Below, piece by piece: positions 44,330 to 57,719 of a stretch of DNA of 64,000 bases. The translations under genes were made by a program, and so were the position numbers. This stretch comes from Leptoclinus maculatus (lineage: Eukaryota > Chordata > Actinopteri > Perciformes > Stichaeidae). Where the stretch lies: positions 18,909,985-18,973,984 of the forward strand of contig JAVDOI010000012.1 of NCBI GenBank assembly GCA_032191485.1, given 5' to 3'. Below the pieces are notes generated by a model. It was not told the DNA's origin. It saw only the letters and a program-made list of their open reading frames with translations, and made no database searches. The first letter of the stretch is position 1; each line of letters begins with the position of its first letter.

Positions 44330-47300
44330 ACACAATACAAGATCTTTCATCAGGAGGAATCCCTTTTTTTTCCAAGCAATCTGCCTAACTCTCCTTGTAT
44401 TTATGCTTGTCAGTAGGCATTACAGAGCTGTTAGCATGGATGAGACTTCCTGTCTTGTTAGGTTTTTTTTGTGTGGTACATCTGAAATAGCATCATCTCA
44501 TCTGCAAACAAATTGAAATGAAGGAGGAATGCGAGACGGAATCAAAAGCTCAGGCTTGTTGTGAGAGTGTCCAAGATTTCTTTAAAAGTCTTCCAAGTCT
44601 TTGGAGAGCCAGACTCTGCATGCTTTTTCAATTTTATGCCAACCTCCAGGCATAATGCTCATAATGTTCATCATCTACACTGTTGCAGAAAATTGCACGA
44701 AAGGCTCCTCGGTAAATGTAACACTGATTATCAAACAATGTTTGTGCAGCGTAGGATAAATATGGACGTGAGAGTAACATTGAATGCTTGTTGATTAGAA
44801 CTTTCCACTTCAACACATGGCCCTGAACTGGAAGCCATGAATGCACTCAAGCTGTGGCACTCATACAGACAAATCCCCTGAGGTGTCGCCCACAACTCGG
44901 GCAGGCCTAATGGGGTGTTGTCTGCACCTGTGTGCGAGTAAGTGTGTCGTTGTCTGTGAGTGCGTGTGTGTTGGCCTGTGGTTCATTTACGGTTAATTCA
45001 CTCAACACTGTGACCTCTGCTAGCTATTCTGGAGGCACCAAGCGCCCACATTAGCAGGACTAACAGTACAAAGAAACAGATACTTTGGTGTGTTGGTCTC
45101 TACAGGGCTGTGGTGGGTTAATGAGGTGTCAGTCACATACAGTCCAGGCCTGTTGGCTTTCACTGAAGCTACAAAGGTCATTTTGTTGGAAATAAAGCAT
45201 AGATTCTTTTGGGTGACCCATCCAAGGAAAGTGGTCAGACATTAACATGGATTGAGGTTTTGAATGTTTAAATCAGCTCACTATAGTCTGAGACAAAGTT
45301 TAGATGCACCTTTATGTATCTATTTTTTCTACTACATGGATCCTAAAAGCATCCTGTTATGTTCTGTAGCAGTCCACCAACATCCTAGCAACCCTCCCGA
45401 GTGCTCAGTCAGGCTGTGTGAGGCTGCCCTGATTGAAGTTATGTTGTGGACGTGTTATGAAGTTTTTGATCATCATGTTACGCTGTCACCACAGACATGG
45501 GGTCACGTCATATTTAGGATCTTTTACATCCCAGGATGGTGCAGAGTCTTCGAGGCGCCAGACGGGGTCCATATCCCAACTTCCCATCCCATCACCGTAC
45601 CAATGCTGTCCTCATAGTTTCACAGGTGTGGAATTACTGAGCTGTGACAGAACAGGAGTTCTTGCAGTTCCTTTGGAAAACATTTTGAGATCAATTTTAA
45701 GAAGATACACCATAGAGTGTAGTTTCAGCTGTCAGTGCAGGGATATCAGTGAGCAGAGTATTGATATTTTCCACTATTAATATTGGGGAGGCATTCAAAA
45801 TGTTCTTGTTTTTGACATGAAGTGAAAATGAAGCCAAGACTATCAAGTCCAAAACAAACTGGAGTGAATATCAACCCCGACTGATGATTGCTCCACCCAC
45901 CACATCATGGAAAGTTCATCAGGAGAAATGGAGCCTGACGTGTGTCTAATTAATCAGCTGGGGTGTCTTTAAGTTCATGGTGCCCACAGTTCTCTGAAGA
46001 AATCTGTGAATATCTTACAGGAACACTTTATGTCGGATTACAAACAAGCATAGTTTCCCCAAATGTCAGATTAGAAGATCAATATCAGTTTCAGCTCTTG
46101 GTGTCCAGAATGAAGATTGTGTTAGGGCATGACAAACTGCCTACCTCAAAGCTTTGGAGCAAGGGAAACTGGCTTAGCTCCATCAACAGTGAAGAAGAAC
46201 ACCTTGCATGAACTCAACTGTTATTTACACGGTGAATCTTGTGTGCAGGTGTAGAAGTAGATAAGACATGGTGGTTTCAAGGACACTTTCATAGCATATG
46301 TCCTGCTTCCAATCTCAATAAGAATGAATCAAAAAACAGGGCTGAACTGTAGATCTACAGCAGAGTAAGGAATCGAAGGCAAAACATTGTAAGCGTAGTT
46401 CTACCAGCATAGGCAGAGTGCTCTGATGGACGTTTTAATAATACTCTCTTCACGGCAGCTGGATTCTCACAATGTCACAAGATCATGCAAGAATCCCTGG
46501 ATCACATATCACACGAAAATTCATCTTATCAGGCTTCAAGTAATGCATTTGTGTGCGGCAAGCTAGTGCATGGACCAATCAGCATCCTGTGAGGAGCTAT
46601 TGGCAGCTCCGTGCATGTCTCAGTGTGCAAGACAACACAGAAACACTTCTGTTGGTTCATAAAAACAATGGTGGCTCCCAAAGAGGTTGCCGTAGATGCT
46701 GCAGTTATTTTTTGAAAGTGCCTGCCTTTTCCCAGTTTCCAATGACGGCTTCCCAGATGATTCTGTGTCAACAAACCATCCAGCCGGTCAGTTGACAAGT
46801 TAATAGCCGAGACACATCCAGCAAAGTTCAGCAACTATGTGGCGGTGCTCATAGTACCATGGTTACCATGTGTAGCCATTGTTGTAATTCTCATATCCTA
46901 CTTCCTATAATGGTGTCTACAGGCTGTGGAAACACACTCCCATAGTTGTACTTCTGCCAGAGAGCATTGACATCACTAGTGGCAACATGCTTGTCATGAT
47001 AATGCAACAAGTTCAGACTGACTAAAGTACGTGAGTTCGAGAGGGACACTTTGCACCTCGGCACTCTACTACATTGAGTGACAGTAGTTACTAATAATTG
47101 TTCAGTAATCAATTATTTTCATGAAAAATACACAATAAAGAAATAAAATAAAATAAATTAGGCGTTGTGTTTTGAGGTGTGGTGTCACAAGGGCCCGCTA
47201 CAATACATTAATTGGGGACAGCACAACAAACTGTAAGCACAACATTGACACACCAATCACCTTATGAAGATGATATCGCAGTTGCCGGTTTAGGCTACAA

Positions 47301-48670
47301 ATCTAGTAGACTAGGTGTAACATTAGCATTCATTTGTCATGTTGTGTTTCTGGTCACTAGATAAATGTAAATGTAATTTTTAGCTCTGGTTTTGTTTCAC
47401 TGCAAAACATCTGGCTGCTGTTGGAAACAGCGATGAGACTGAACCAAAACAGTAAAGTTGCAGGCCATGAAACCAGCTCAGAAGAACTAAAACTAGGGAT
47501 GAGTATCGTTAGGATATGTATTAATACTACTACTAGTCAATACTCAATACTGCTTAGGGGGTTCGGTTCTTTATCAATATTCGTATCGGTTAATTTTCAT
47601 TTCTAATTACTTGCTGTTTTAAAAAAAATATTTTAAAAAGAGTAAATTCAGAACAGAATTAGAATTAATTTATATTTGATAAATAACTAATGTTTCTAGA
47701 GCCGCAGCAGTGCTAATGTTTACAACAACAAAGTCCCTATATGAACTCAGTTATATCTGAGAAACAAAACTAAAATGTCAATAAAATGAAAAATATTACA
47801 CAATGCTGAGTGAAGTTCAAATGAAGCACGATAATAAATTATACGAAAACTGCAAAAAAACTTCTGATAAAAGAACCGGTAACGTTGGAGCTTATCAATA
47901 TTAATCTCTTTAATAATCAAAGGGCCGTTTGAAGAGGTTTGTCAGGTGGTAATTATCTCAGGATTAGTCCATTCTTACAAAATATTGATAAAGCAGCTAA
48001 AAATGCATCAATTATTTAACATTGCGAATGGTACAGAATATAGTTTAGCTTAAAAAGTACCTTGAATACTGGACATTTCCCTCAAATGCAATTTACTTTG
48101 ACTCGTGGTGAACAGGTGAATTCCTCCCAAACTGCATATCTCACACAGCTGTTGTGAACAATAGCCAAATAAACAGGAGGCTGAACGACATATGACGTTT
48201 AGTTCAAGGCTTGAACGCTAAGACTCAGAAATTTATCCCTGTGTGAAATTACATTAACATGTCATCATTTTCAAAAGGGCCGCCCGCGTTTATCGCAGCC
48301 CATATCCGACAGCTGTTCCGTACACCGGCCAGTCCATTAATCTGAACTTGTGACTTCACTCTTTTTGTACGTGCACAAATCGCCCTGTACATGATATTTC
48401 AGTCATTTGGCTCGTTCACAGGCGCTTTCTTTTTATGTGGCATGTGTGTCGGTGCATCGTGTGCAAGAGTGGTTTTGCCCATCTGACGAGAGTGAAATCC
48501 TTGACCCCCAGCACACATTGAACTATAGACGTGGCCAGACACTCGGCGTGCAAGCAACTGCTGTGGGAGAAAATATGTATTAATTACCAGTAATGATTCG
48601 GGGTATAGGGCGTGAGAAACTGCATTTTCGCCGTCCAACTCTTAGTGACAGATGCTTCGTCTTGTACATC
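44330..48670. other. Intergenic sequence without recognised genes
   Basis: About 47490-47900 resembles a non-autonomous hAT-type repeat (starting gggatgagtatcgttagg, with gaaccggtaacgtt near the right end). ORFs at 45264-45780 and 46529-46834 show no known motif and have no splice support. Confidence 0.4.
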
Positions 48671-48672
48671 GA

Positions 48673-48787
<115 letters not shown>

Positions 48788-48789
48788 TG

Positions 48790-50570
48790 TACATACACAC
48801 AGCTTTAACATTACGTATTAACATTCTTCAGATGCTGCTTTTAAGATCTGAAGGTTCCTGATTATTGCACCGTCCAGAATGATCATCCATAACTGTTGTT
48901 GTTATTGTTGTCCTTTTGTATTGGTAATCCCTGATGGTTGATTTAGTATCCATGATTACAAAATGATTAGCCTTTATGAGCAGTTTATAGACACTTAATA
49001 TATGGATTGGAACACAGTTTAAAGTTACTGTATGCAGATGTTTCGACATTTTAAGAGGTTATTAATGTATTAATCAACAACTTTTACTTCATAACTGGTG
49101 AATACCAGTAATCATATTTAACAATAAAGATGCAAACAAATTACAGAAATATGATGAACAAATCCTAACAAATGTGTCTTTAATACATAATAAAATGCAC
49201 AAACTTAGTGAGCTTCATCGTACATGCATAATAAATGGTAATCAGAGCTCACTGAGTAGTGCATGTGTAACGTACTACAGAATAGCTCTGATGCAATAAG
49301 TATATACAGCACTCTGATGGTCAAACAAGGGGAGGTGGTCAGTGGGCCTTAATATAGAATGGTTGGTCAGTGGATGGAGTGAAGGGATGAGGTTTACAGC
49401 AGTGCTAGTGTTGATGGAGTGGGTGAAGACAGGCTGCTAAGATATGGTTACAGACTGACATGTGGCTTTAGAGCTTTCTGCTCAATAGAGCTGTACCTCT
49501 GAACAGTTCATCAGGTGAATTTAACAACAAATGTAAAGTGTTTTCAATTGTATTCTTTAGTGACCGATAGAGCTGTAACTATTAATTTGTTGATTGACAA
49601 ATTATATTTTTAATTATTTATTTTAATAAAGAATTGAATTAGTCATTGACTACACAAGTACCAAACAAATCTGACGTTTTATGCTTTCTCATGTCATTTA
49701 AAATGTATTACCCTTTTTTGGGCTCTGGCAACTTGCAATTTGTATTATTATTGTTCAGACAATTCTTTAAGCTATTATTTGGGACTAAGCAGTTAGCCCT
49801 CTTGTTGCTGCAGCCCTTTAAATAAAGGGCTCTTCATGATGTGGGCCTGACTCCCCTTGGGACCTGTCTTAGAAGGCTGTAGTAGAAAGAGTAGCTTTGT
49901 CCAATTCCGACCTGGGCCTGACAACCAACCGGCTCTGCTCCATAGACTTTTACATTATTGTTTCAGATTTTCTTAATTTTTAGGCTGGTTTTGTGGATTT
50001 GGAGCAAGTCATGGTCAAATGTTGTGTAATAGTGATACTCATGACCTTGAGAGGTTGGAAAGAGAAATACGTTTCTAGAATCATACGATTCTTCGTAAAA
50101 ACCTGTGGAGCTAACATTGGCAGAGTACGTTAGCACGTAAATACATGTGCTGCTTTGGCTTTTTAATGATTTTAACAGTGAATAATGACCTCCTGGGAAC
50201 AGTGTTGTTCCTTAAATTCATTGTCTTCTGTCTCGATTGCCAGGCGATGTGGTGGTTCACTTTTACACTGTGATCTGTAGCTTCTATCTTTATCATTCTA
50301 ACCTGGTGTCACTGCTGAATCAGTTTGACATCCTTGATACATCCTTTAAAATGCATGAAAACCCCAACAACCCAAATTGCTGGGTAAAGGAATGTCCAAT
50401 CCCTGACCTGTCAACTACATGCCAAGGCCTTGTGATTAGAAGGTTAATCAAGTGTTGAACGGATATTGTTTTGTTCACCGATAGGAGTTATATGAAAACG
50501 GGGTCACTGTTAAAATCAAAGAAGCAACTCTGTTTACGTGGATTTATAGTGGCACTGTGTTTAAATTTAG
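48790..50570. other. Intergenic, no gene recognised
   Basis: A gagctgtaactattaatttg-like phrase at about 49569 recalls a common fish repeat. Nothing else was identified. Confidence 0.4.
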
Positions 50571-51070
50571 CCACGCTAACAGCATGACTCTAGGGATGCA
50601 ATGTTGGTCTGTCGGGCTATCAGTTGATCATCAAAATATCTCAACAACTTCAAGGGGACATGATATTTGAAAAAGGCATTCATGGTCCCCAGGAAGGTGT
50701 ATCTTACTGACTTTAGTAATCCAGACCTTTCGTCCAGCAGCACCAGCAGGTCAAAGTTTTCAATCATCCATTGAACTATCTCAGCATCTCAAGTGCCACC
50801 ATGATCTTCAGTGAAATATCGCAACAACTATTGGATGGATTACCATGAAATTTGGTACATCGACTCATGGTGCTCAGAGTACGAATTTGAAAGTTTTCAC
50901 ATATCCTGTGAAATATCTCCTAGATGTATTAGCCCAACATCTGCATCAGCATGTTAGCATTGTCATTGTGAGCATGTCAGTATGCTGATTTTAGAATGTA
51001 GCCTGAGGAACCGCTGTGCATTAGCACAGCCTCACAGAGTGGATGGCTTTAGACTCTTAAGCTAGATGTA
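50570..51070. repeat. Dispersed fish repeat, copy 2
   Basis: It contains aatatctcaacaacttcaag, a second internal unit aatatcgcaacaactattgg, and the downstream part agcatgttagcattgtcatt and cagcctcacagagtgg. It is more complete than copy 1. Confidence 0.75.
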
Positions 51071-51238
51071 TTACTAGCACAAGAGATTTTAGGGATTGCT
51101 AATCAAGCGAAGGCTATCATTCCTGATCGGGTTGTGATTTAATAACATTCCCTGCAGTAACTGTGTTAACATACTTTTAAGAACGACAAGTGTGAGGGAA
51201 TGCCTCATTTCATTACTGAATATAACACATTCACTGCA

Positions 51239-51660
51239 AAAAGAAGTCTGGTTGTATAGAAGTCTATGAGAAAATGACTCTACTTCTCTCTTGATTTATT
51301 CCCTCAGTAAACATTGTAAACATGAGTTTATGGTCTCAATCTCTAGTTTCAAGTCTTCTTCAATACAGCATGATGTTCATTTAGTAGATTATGATCCAGT
51401 TTAGTGTAAACATAAAGCAGGGTATGCTTTGAGGCGGGCTTACTGTGATTGACAGGTCGCTGCCGCTACCAGAGACGTATACGGCGTGTCTACATCACTC
51501 CTCCACATTCCAAATATGGTAACTTCTGTTCATTACCTGCAAAAAACAAACATGACCACAGGCGTAAACCAAAATCGCCGGACTCGATGACTACGTCCAC
51601 TTTATATATACAGTCTATGGTTGTTAGGTTTTTTAGGAAGCACAGGTAGCCTACGGTTGC
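51239..51660 (-). repeat. Dispersed repeat family 2, inverted copy
   Basis: 51239-51352 is the near reverse complement of 63608-63722 (shared core gagaagtagagtcatttt on the other strand). The ending ccactttatatatacagtct (51599-51618) is a familiar fish repeat phrase. Confidence 0.75.
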
Positions 51661-52680
51661 ATATGGCGTAACCAGAGAGCCTCCACATGTAGCTGCTGTA
51701 GGTTGTAGGTAGCTAGGTAATGCAGGAGTATAAATCCAGCCTCACATTTGTTATATGTTGATGACACCTGGTACTCAATGGCTCTACGGTCCTGTATGTC
51801 CCATCTAATCTCAGTATTTTTAGAGCGATACCTCTCCAAAAACCTGACTGGGACAAATGACAAATTGAGCTGTGATAGCAGCACAGGTGGCTGGAGGGAG
51901 AAAGATACACGATGACTGGTGTGCTACGTCCTGGTTGGTTTACAGAAGTTATGTCCAGGATGCATGTTTTGATGCCTCCTGGATCTGCCAAGGCAAATAT
52001 CAAACGATGGAATGAGGAGCGACGACCAAGGCGGTCCTCACGCCAGAGTCACGTTACAACGTGAACTCGCTTCTCTTTTTTCTCCTCTCTCTCCAACTTT
52101 TTTTTTCTTTTCCATCTGATGAATCCAAAACAGCACCCACAAAACAGCAGTTCCCCGCGGCTGGTGCTAATTGAGATAATTGTGTGGCATGAGGCTGAGC
52201 CATCGCTATGCCGGTCCAGTTATTCCTACCATGGGGTAACATGGTGGCACGCGGATTCCGTAGATATTTTTACAGGGAGCAGAGAATTGGAAATTTATCC
52301 CGGCACAGCACGTACGCCGTGATCCCCCCCGGAGGTCTTCCAAGTTGCTGGATACGGTGTGTTGTGTTGTATCAACAACTACTGTTACAGTAGAGCTGTG
52401 TCTTGTCTGGTGCGGTGAATCTCTAAGAATAGCTCAATGGTAGCTGATATTCTGTCAACTTGGCTGGTAGGAGTGTGGCAATACTCAGAGGGAGGTGGCA
52501 ATATCAGAAAAAGGTCTCTGTCGCTGAATGTTTGTTTATAGTATCCCATGAGAAAAAAACTAAAACCTGGGAGGTTTTGAACATCTACAGTTCCATGACA
52601 ACTGACAAAAATCCATCTGCTGATGAAGACTGTGGTTGTGTCTGAAATCATTCGCTACAAACTATATAGTTGACATACAT
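51660..52680. other. Intergenic, no gene recognised
   Basis: Bases 52611-52632 (ccatctgctgatgaagactgtg) recur at 54357-54378, suggesting another dispersed repeat. Confidence 0.45.
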
Positions 52681-52681
52681 A

Positions 52682-53431
52682 CAGCAGGTAAAATAAGTAT
52701 TGAACACGTCACCATTTTTCTCAGTAAATATATAATATATAATATATATATAATATATATATAATATATATAATATAGTAACGGTTCTATTGACATGAAA
52801 TTTTCACCAGATGTCGGTAACAACCCAAGTAATCCATTCATACAAAGAAATCCAAACAAATTAATTCAGAAATTAAGTTATGTGTAATAAAATTAAATGA
52901 CATTTCAGCAAGACAATGAACCCAAACACACAGCCGAGGAAACTCTCAACTGGTTTCAGAGAAATAAAATAAAGCTGCTAGAATGGCCCAGACGATCAGC
53001 TGACTTGAATCCAATAGAAAATCTATGGAAAGAACTAAAGATCAGAGTTCATAGAAGAGGCCCACAGAACCTTCAAGATTTGAAGACTGTTTGTGTGGAA
53101 GAATGGACCAAAACCACACCTGAGCAATGCATGCGACTAGTTTCTCCATACAGGAGGCGTCTTGAAGCTAACAAAGGCTTTTGTACGAAGTATTAAATAC
53201 ATTTCAGTAAGCGTGTTCAATACTTTTTCCCTGTGTCATTCCATTTTATTACACATAACTTAATTTCTGAACTTATTTGTTTGGTTTTCTTTGTATGTAT
53301 GGATTACTTGGGTTGTTACCGACATCTGGTGAAAAGTTCATGTCAATAGAACCGTTACTATATTATATATATATTATATATTATATATTTACTGAGAAAA
53401 ATGGTGACGTGTTCAATACTTATTTTACCCG

Positions 53432-53434
<3 letters not shown>
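52682..53434 (+). mobile_element. Tc1/mariner transposon, internal deletion, long inverted repeats
   Basis: TA at 52680-52681 and 53435-53436 flanks a 753-bp element. Ends are CAGCAGGTAAAATAAG and, on the reverse strand, CAGCGGGTAAAATAAG. The inverted repeats extend about 200-220 bp (52682-52902 and about 53236-53434) with few differences. The right arm keeps an outer and an inner gtgttcaatactt motif (about 53410 and 53216), as in IR/DR-type elements. The left inner motif is missing. A transposase C-terminal piece lies between. Confidence 0.9.
52897..53196 (+). pseudogene. Tc1/mariner transposase C-terminal fragment
   Basis: It encodes F-Q-Q-D-N with the second catalytic Asp, then W-P-x-x-S-x-D-L-N-P-I-E-N-L-W with the catalytic Glu, ending at a natural-looking stop (99 codons). 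The helix-turn-helix half and the first catalytic Asp are deleted; the first codons come from the left inverted repeat. Full transposases of this family have about 340 residues, so it is inactive. Confidence 0.9.

Positions 53435-53462
<28 letters not shown>
53435..53462. repeat. (TA)n tract next to the Tc1 element
   Basis: TA dinucleotides begin with the right target-site TA. Confidence 0.9.
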
Positions 53463-53473
<11 letters not shown>

Positions 53474-53479
53474 CATTAC

Positions 53480-55319
53480 GACAGCACTACAAAATGGCAA
53501 AATCACTTAAATGATATACTACTATACTATATAGCCGAAAATAATGTACTTAATGAGAGCAGAGCAGCACATCACAACACAAACACAAAGCCCAGTGTAT
53601 TTATTAATTTGAGAGAAAGAGTTTATTACCACCACATTAAAGCAGCGCACACTGCGTTAATCCTTCCGTTCTTACCTTTCACAATAAAAGCCCTAGACAT
53701 ACAGTCTACACTGCATCCCTGCTTACCACTTAATGAAGGGAACTTCGTGAATCACTAGTGAATGACAAGTAAGAGGACCTTGGAGGAAGGAGTTGCATTT
53801 TGTTGTGCCAATGTTTGGGGTCCTGAAGAAAAAAACAATGAACAAGACAATTTCAAATCAAGGTCCACTTACAAGCTTGTTCTGGAGCTTTTGACCAAGT
53901 CTTATTGTCTTAATCAGCAGACGGGGTCTAAATCTCAAAGATTTTAATTTAAATGAATGTCTGTTATGTCTATCTATCTATATCCATCTATCATCGATTG
54001 AGCCTGTGGCCCACTGATGAAAGTATTGCAATATTTTCAGTATTACTGAAATGAGCTTTATTAGGGAACGGTCAGACGTGAGTGAAATTAGCATTCGCCT
54101 CCCGTTCACTTCCATTCCATCCTCGGCTGGAGATGGTGCACTCGCCTGCATTCATACACGTGGGACCGTGCCTTTACAGTTTGTCTTCATGCCCACAGTT
54201 CTAAAAACTTGAAGCACATGTACCAGCAAAAAGACTCCAGGCTGAAAACTGTTTTCACTCAAACAGAAAAACTATATCAAGCAGGACTGAAAACTTAAGG
54301 ATTGCCTCAAGTTTTAATATAATAATGGACTGCATCTCCATTACGCTACGACGACTCCATCTGCTGATGAAGACTGTGCAAGAAAGGCTCCAGAACACGT
54401 GAGTGGACCTTGAGTTCAGATTGTTTTGTCAATGATTTTTACTTTTTCAAATCCCAAATAAAAATGCTGTCAAATACTGGAGGCTCAACACCACCACATG
54501 GCAGACAACCGAATATGTCTTTGACATCTTCCCCAATTAATTAATTTGGGGACTCTGTTGGGTCACTTTACAACAACCCCACCCCCTCTTCCACCCCCCT
54601 TTATGGGCCAAGCATTGTAAAGCTTTGTAAGGTGCGAGTCGCTCCACTGTTAAATTATATAAAATGTTCATATTAGGGCCGTCTGGTTCATGAGCTGGGG
54701 CAGTAAAGTGTAAAGAGAGCCCTGACCTCCGGCGTGATGACACCGCTTTGGAATTCACTGGGTTTGATCCACGGGAGATTCCTCCCTTTATCTATGCTGC
54801 TGAATGACACTGATGATATCTGGAGTTACAGCCTACAGCACGCTCACGGCTACACGATCCTCGGACACGATAGAAGCCAAGTCGCCGCCATCAATCAAGT
54901 GAAACAAGGGAAATGCCGCCACCTAGTGGCGCTTAAGGCGAACACACTGTCTACCTTTTACTACATGAAACATTCATGCAGACCTGTTGAATATTTATAT
55001 GAAATGAAAGCTCTTTTCTTTTTTTCTCATTTTTAAAATACCATCGATAAACTTTGCACCACATTCAACACGATCCCCGACAAGCAGCCAGCGGCGCTGT
55101 GCTGGCTCCGTCTCCATGTGCTGAAACACTGGGAGAGAGAAACCAGATAGCCGACCGGATACCTCGCTCTGGATTCTCCACCCTCTGCACACATTAACAT
55201 CTCAGCTTGCGAAACAGAGTTGGCCTGAATGTAATCGGAGCACTGATGCCACCCCTACGGTTCACATTGCAACAACCGGATTCCGTAAAGCACTTGTGAA
55301 TACTTACATGTGGTGTGAC

Positions 55320-55377
<58 letters not shown>

Positions 55378-56040
55378 CGGGCTGTACAGTGTTACAGAGC
55401 TAATTTAAGATGTTATATTTCCTATAAGTGTGCGCATTGCTGTTGTGTGTTAGAAGATCAGGTGTGTTATTTCACTCATGTGTTCAATGTGACATGTTTC
55501 ATCTGACACGTTCTACTAAAGGCAACACTGCATAGAGATGTTCGAAAGTTTATGTAGAAATGCACAATACGAATTTGTTATAAAGAATTGTGTCACTGTC
55601 AATATTATCCCGTTCTAGACAGTTGTATTTTCAAAAAAGTAGTTGTATCCGTCCTCACAGGAAAACGCAGGTAGGTACAGTATAGGCAACACAACTGCTC
55701 AATTAAGTTTAATTCATGAAACGTGACAAAAACATCAACGTAGACTTCTCCTTTCACACGGGGACCAAACAGCGGTCTCTTGGCAGAAAAGAGCACTTAT
55801 TTTGACTTATATACCTCCTCGTTCAAGATTACATTGATAACATACGGAAAACATTTTGCAGGATATCTACGCATTAAGGTGCATTAAGTAGGTATCGCTA
55901 CGAATGCTGGATGAGACCAGCCTGAACTATCAGCCACGCCTGCATCATGGCTTCGAGGGATGTCAATGTCGGTTTATCAACAAGTATTAAGTGGATTGTC
56001 CAGACTTTTTCGTACAGACATTCACGTTCCACCCTCAGAA
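53480..56040. other. Intergenic, microsatellite and minor repeats
   Basis: Bases 54060-54450 hold a repeat-like segment including a second copy of ccatctgctgatgaagactg. A (GT)n array is at 55322-55374. No gene was recognised. Confidence 0.4.
55322..55374. repeat. (GT)n microsatellite
   Basis: Uninterrupted GT dinucleotides. Confidence 0.97.
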
Positions 56041-56044
56041 CTGT

Positions 56045-56220
56045 GGCGATTCCCTGACGCTTAATCTGGCGCCACCATCGGGTCAAAAATTGAATTTGTC
56101 CAATTGGTTTCAACCCCAAAACCTGACATTCCCCTCTGCCTCGGCTGTGCTTTGTGTTGAGTGCTACTTAGCTAATGTTAGCGTGCTAACACGCTATGTA
56201 GTTTTTCGTTACGAATGTGC
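56045..56220. repeat. Dispersed fish repeat, copy 3 (partial)
   Basis: It contains gccaccatcgggtcaaaaat and tagctaatgttagcgtgcta, corresponding to the middle part of the family seen at 42650 and 50570. Confidence 0.65.
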
Positions 56221-56915
56221 GCTTGTATTATGATGTTGATGTTGTGCTTGGTTAAAACAGAGAACAATATTAAACTTTCATGATTAACAGTAAAAAAGAA
56301 AAATCTTTTTTTTTAAACTGAATGCAAAAGTAGGACAAAATTCATGCAATAAATATAAAATGATAATACTTCTAATTCATAATTAGATCATAATGATGAT
56401 AACAATAATGAAACATATTATATTTTTACGTTATCTCATTTCCATTAACATTCAGCTCTTAAGAAGACAAACAGTATTAGGTGAGCTGACAGTACAGTAA
56501 AGTGCAACGTTAGGAAAGACTGACAAGGAGGACGGGGGGTCAGAGCCCCCGGCGTCCTGGCAGCACACACCGTGAAACAAATGCCACCATGTTTTTAAGA
56601 GGACGAGTCCAGCATCAGTCATCGGTCCTGCTCTGTTTCCACCAGTTGGCTCCTTGGCATCGATAGTGCTGACTTTTCACCTGTGAAAAAAGCTCTGTTT
56701 ACCAGGCCAGGACTCACGCTCGGCTAAGAGACGAGGGGGTCTCGCGGTCCGCTGACAAACATTGCTCTTGTGCTGTTTGTTAAGAGTGTGTACATGTGTA
56801 TGTGTGTGTGTGTGTACATGAGTGGCGTCTTGGCTGGTATCCCTCTCTTTCACAATCTTTATGGTTAGCAGAGCAGAGAAATTGAAGTGACAGGACCTGC
56901 TGCGTTAAACGCTCG

Positions 56916-56953
56916 CACACACACACACACACGAACACACACACACACACACT
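56916..56953. repeat. (AC)n microsatellite, one interruption
   Basis: AC dinucleotides broken once by GA. Confidence 0.95.
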
Positions 56954-56995
56954 CCACCACTTTAGAGGACATCCCCAAAAGGAAGGCGACTCCCC

Positions 56996-57714
56996 ACAAT
57001 GTGTCAAACTTTATTTTAGTTCATGGGCCACATTCAGCCCAATTTGATCTCAAGTAGACTTCCTAATCTTTAGAGTGAAGAAGTTTATTTTCTAAAAACG
57101 TTCACAATTAATGAACAATTAATTTACAAAACAGATGATGAACAGAGTGAGATGTGTTTTGGCTACGACTACATTCAGACTGCTGTATCCTCAAGCCTGC
57201 CAGCATTATTATTTATCTTCTGTGTTCTCAGTTGTCCTTGCAAGTTCTTGTATTTTTTTGCCATGATGTGTCTGATAGTGGATCCAAATATTGTACTCCT
57301 TGAGCACTGAGAGGCCTCTGAGCACAGCAAGCACGCTGGCTTCCCATTTTTGTTATTGGAAATTGGAACTGGTCGTTTCTTGTTGGAAAACGTGACTCTC
57401 TGTGTCCAAGACATTTTCCACCGGCAGCTCCTGCATGAACCGCAGCCCACACTTGACAGTGTACATGTGTCAAGTACACCTGTAAGTAAGCACAATTGAT
57501 CCACTTTATGATAGCGTATCCAGCATAGGGCCTGCTACTCTCACTAGGACAGCGTGCCCCCCCCAGTGGACAAATAAGAATAGCATTTTATTGAAAAATC
57601 TGAATTAAGGACTTCTCTGCAATTTTCACACTTCACAAAGTCATCCAGCGGGCCGGATCGGACCCCTTTGGAGGGCCGGTTCTTGCCCTCGAGCCACATG
57701 TTTGACGTCCCCTG
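56996..57714 (-). mobile_element. hAT transposon remnant with both ends
   Basis: On the minus strand the element starts CAGGGGACGTCAAACATG (57714 downward). The other end on the plus strand reads tgtcaaactttattttag (57002 on). Both are variants of the common hAT terminus CAGGGGTGTCAAACT, followed by a gggcc-rich segment (57647-57680) and ttcatgggccacattcagcc (57022-57041). No 8-bp target duplication is clear. Confidence 0.7.
57175..57440 (-). pseudogene. hAT transposase BED-finger region remnant
   Basis: Within the element above, the minus strand encodes Gly-Lys-Pro-Ala-Cys-Leu-Leu-Cys, then an Ile-Arg-His-Ile-Met segment and a Gln-Leu-Arg-Thr-Gln-Lys-Ile-Asn block. These match the finger and following helix of the same transposase group as at 6957. 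The frame ends soon after; no catalytic core is present. Confidence 0.65.
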
Positions 57715-57719
57715 TGTAA

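Noticed and set aside
45264..46834. Several 80-117 codon ORFs
   Set aside because: No motif was recognised, the frames overlap on both strands and no splice sites or promoter support them.
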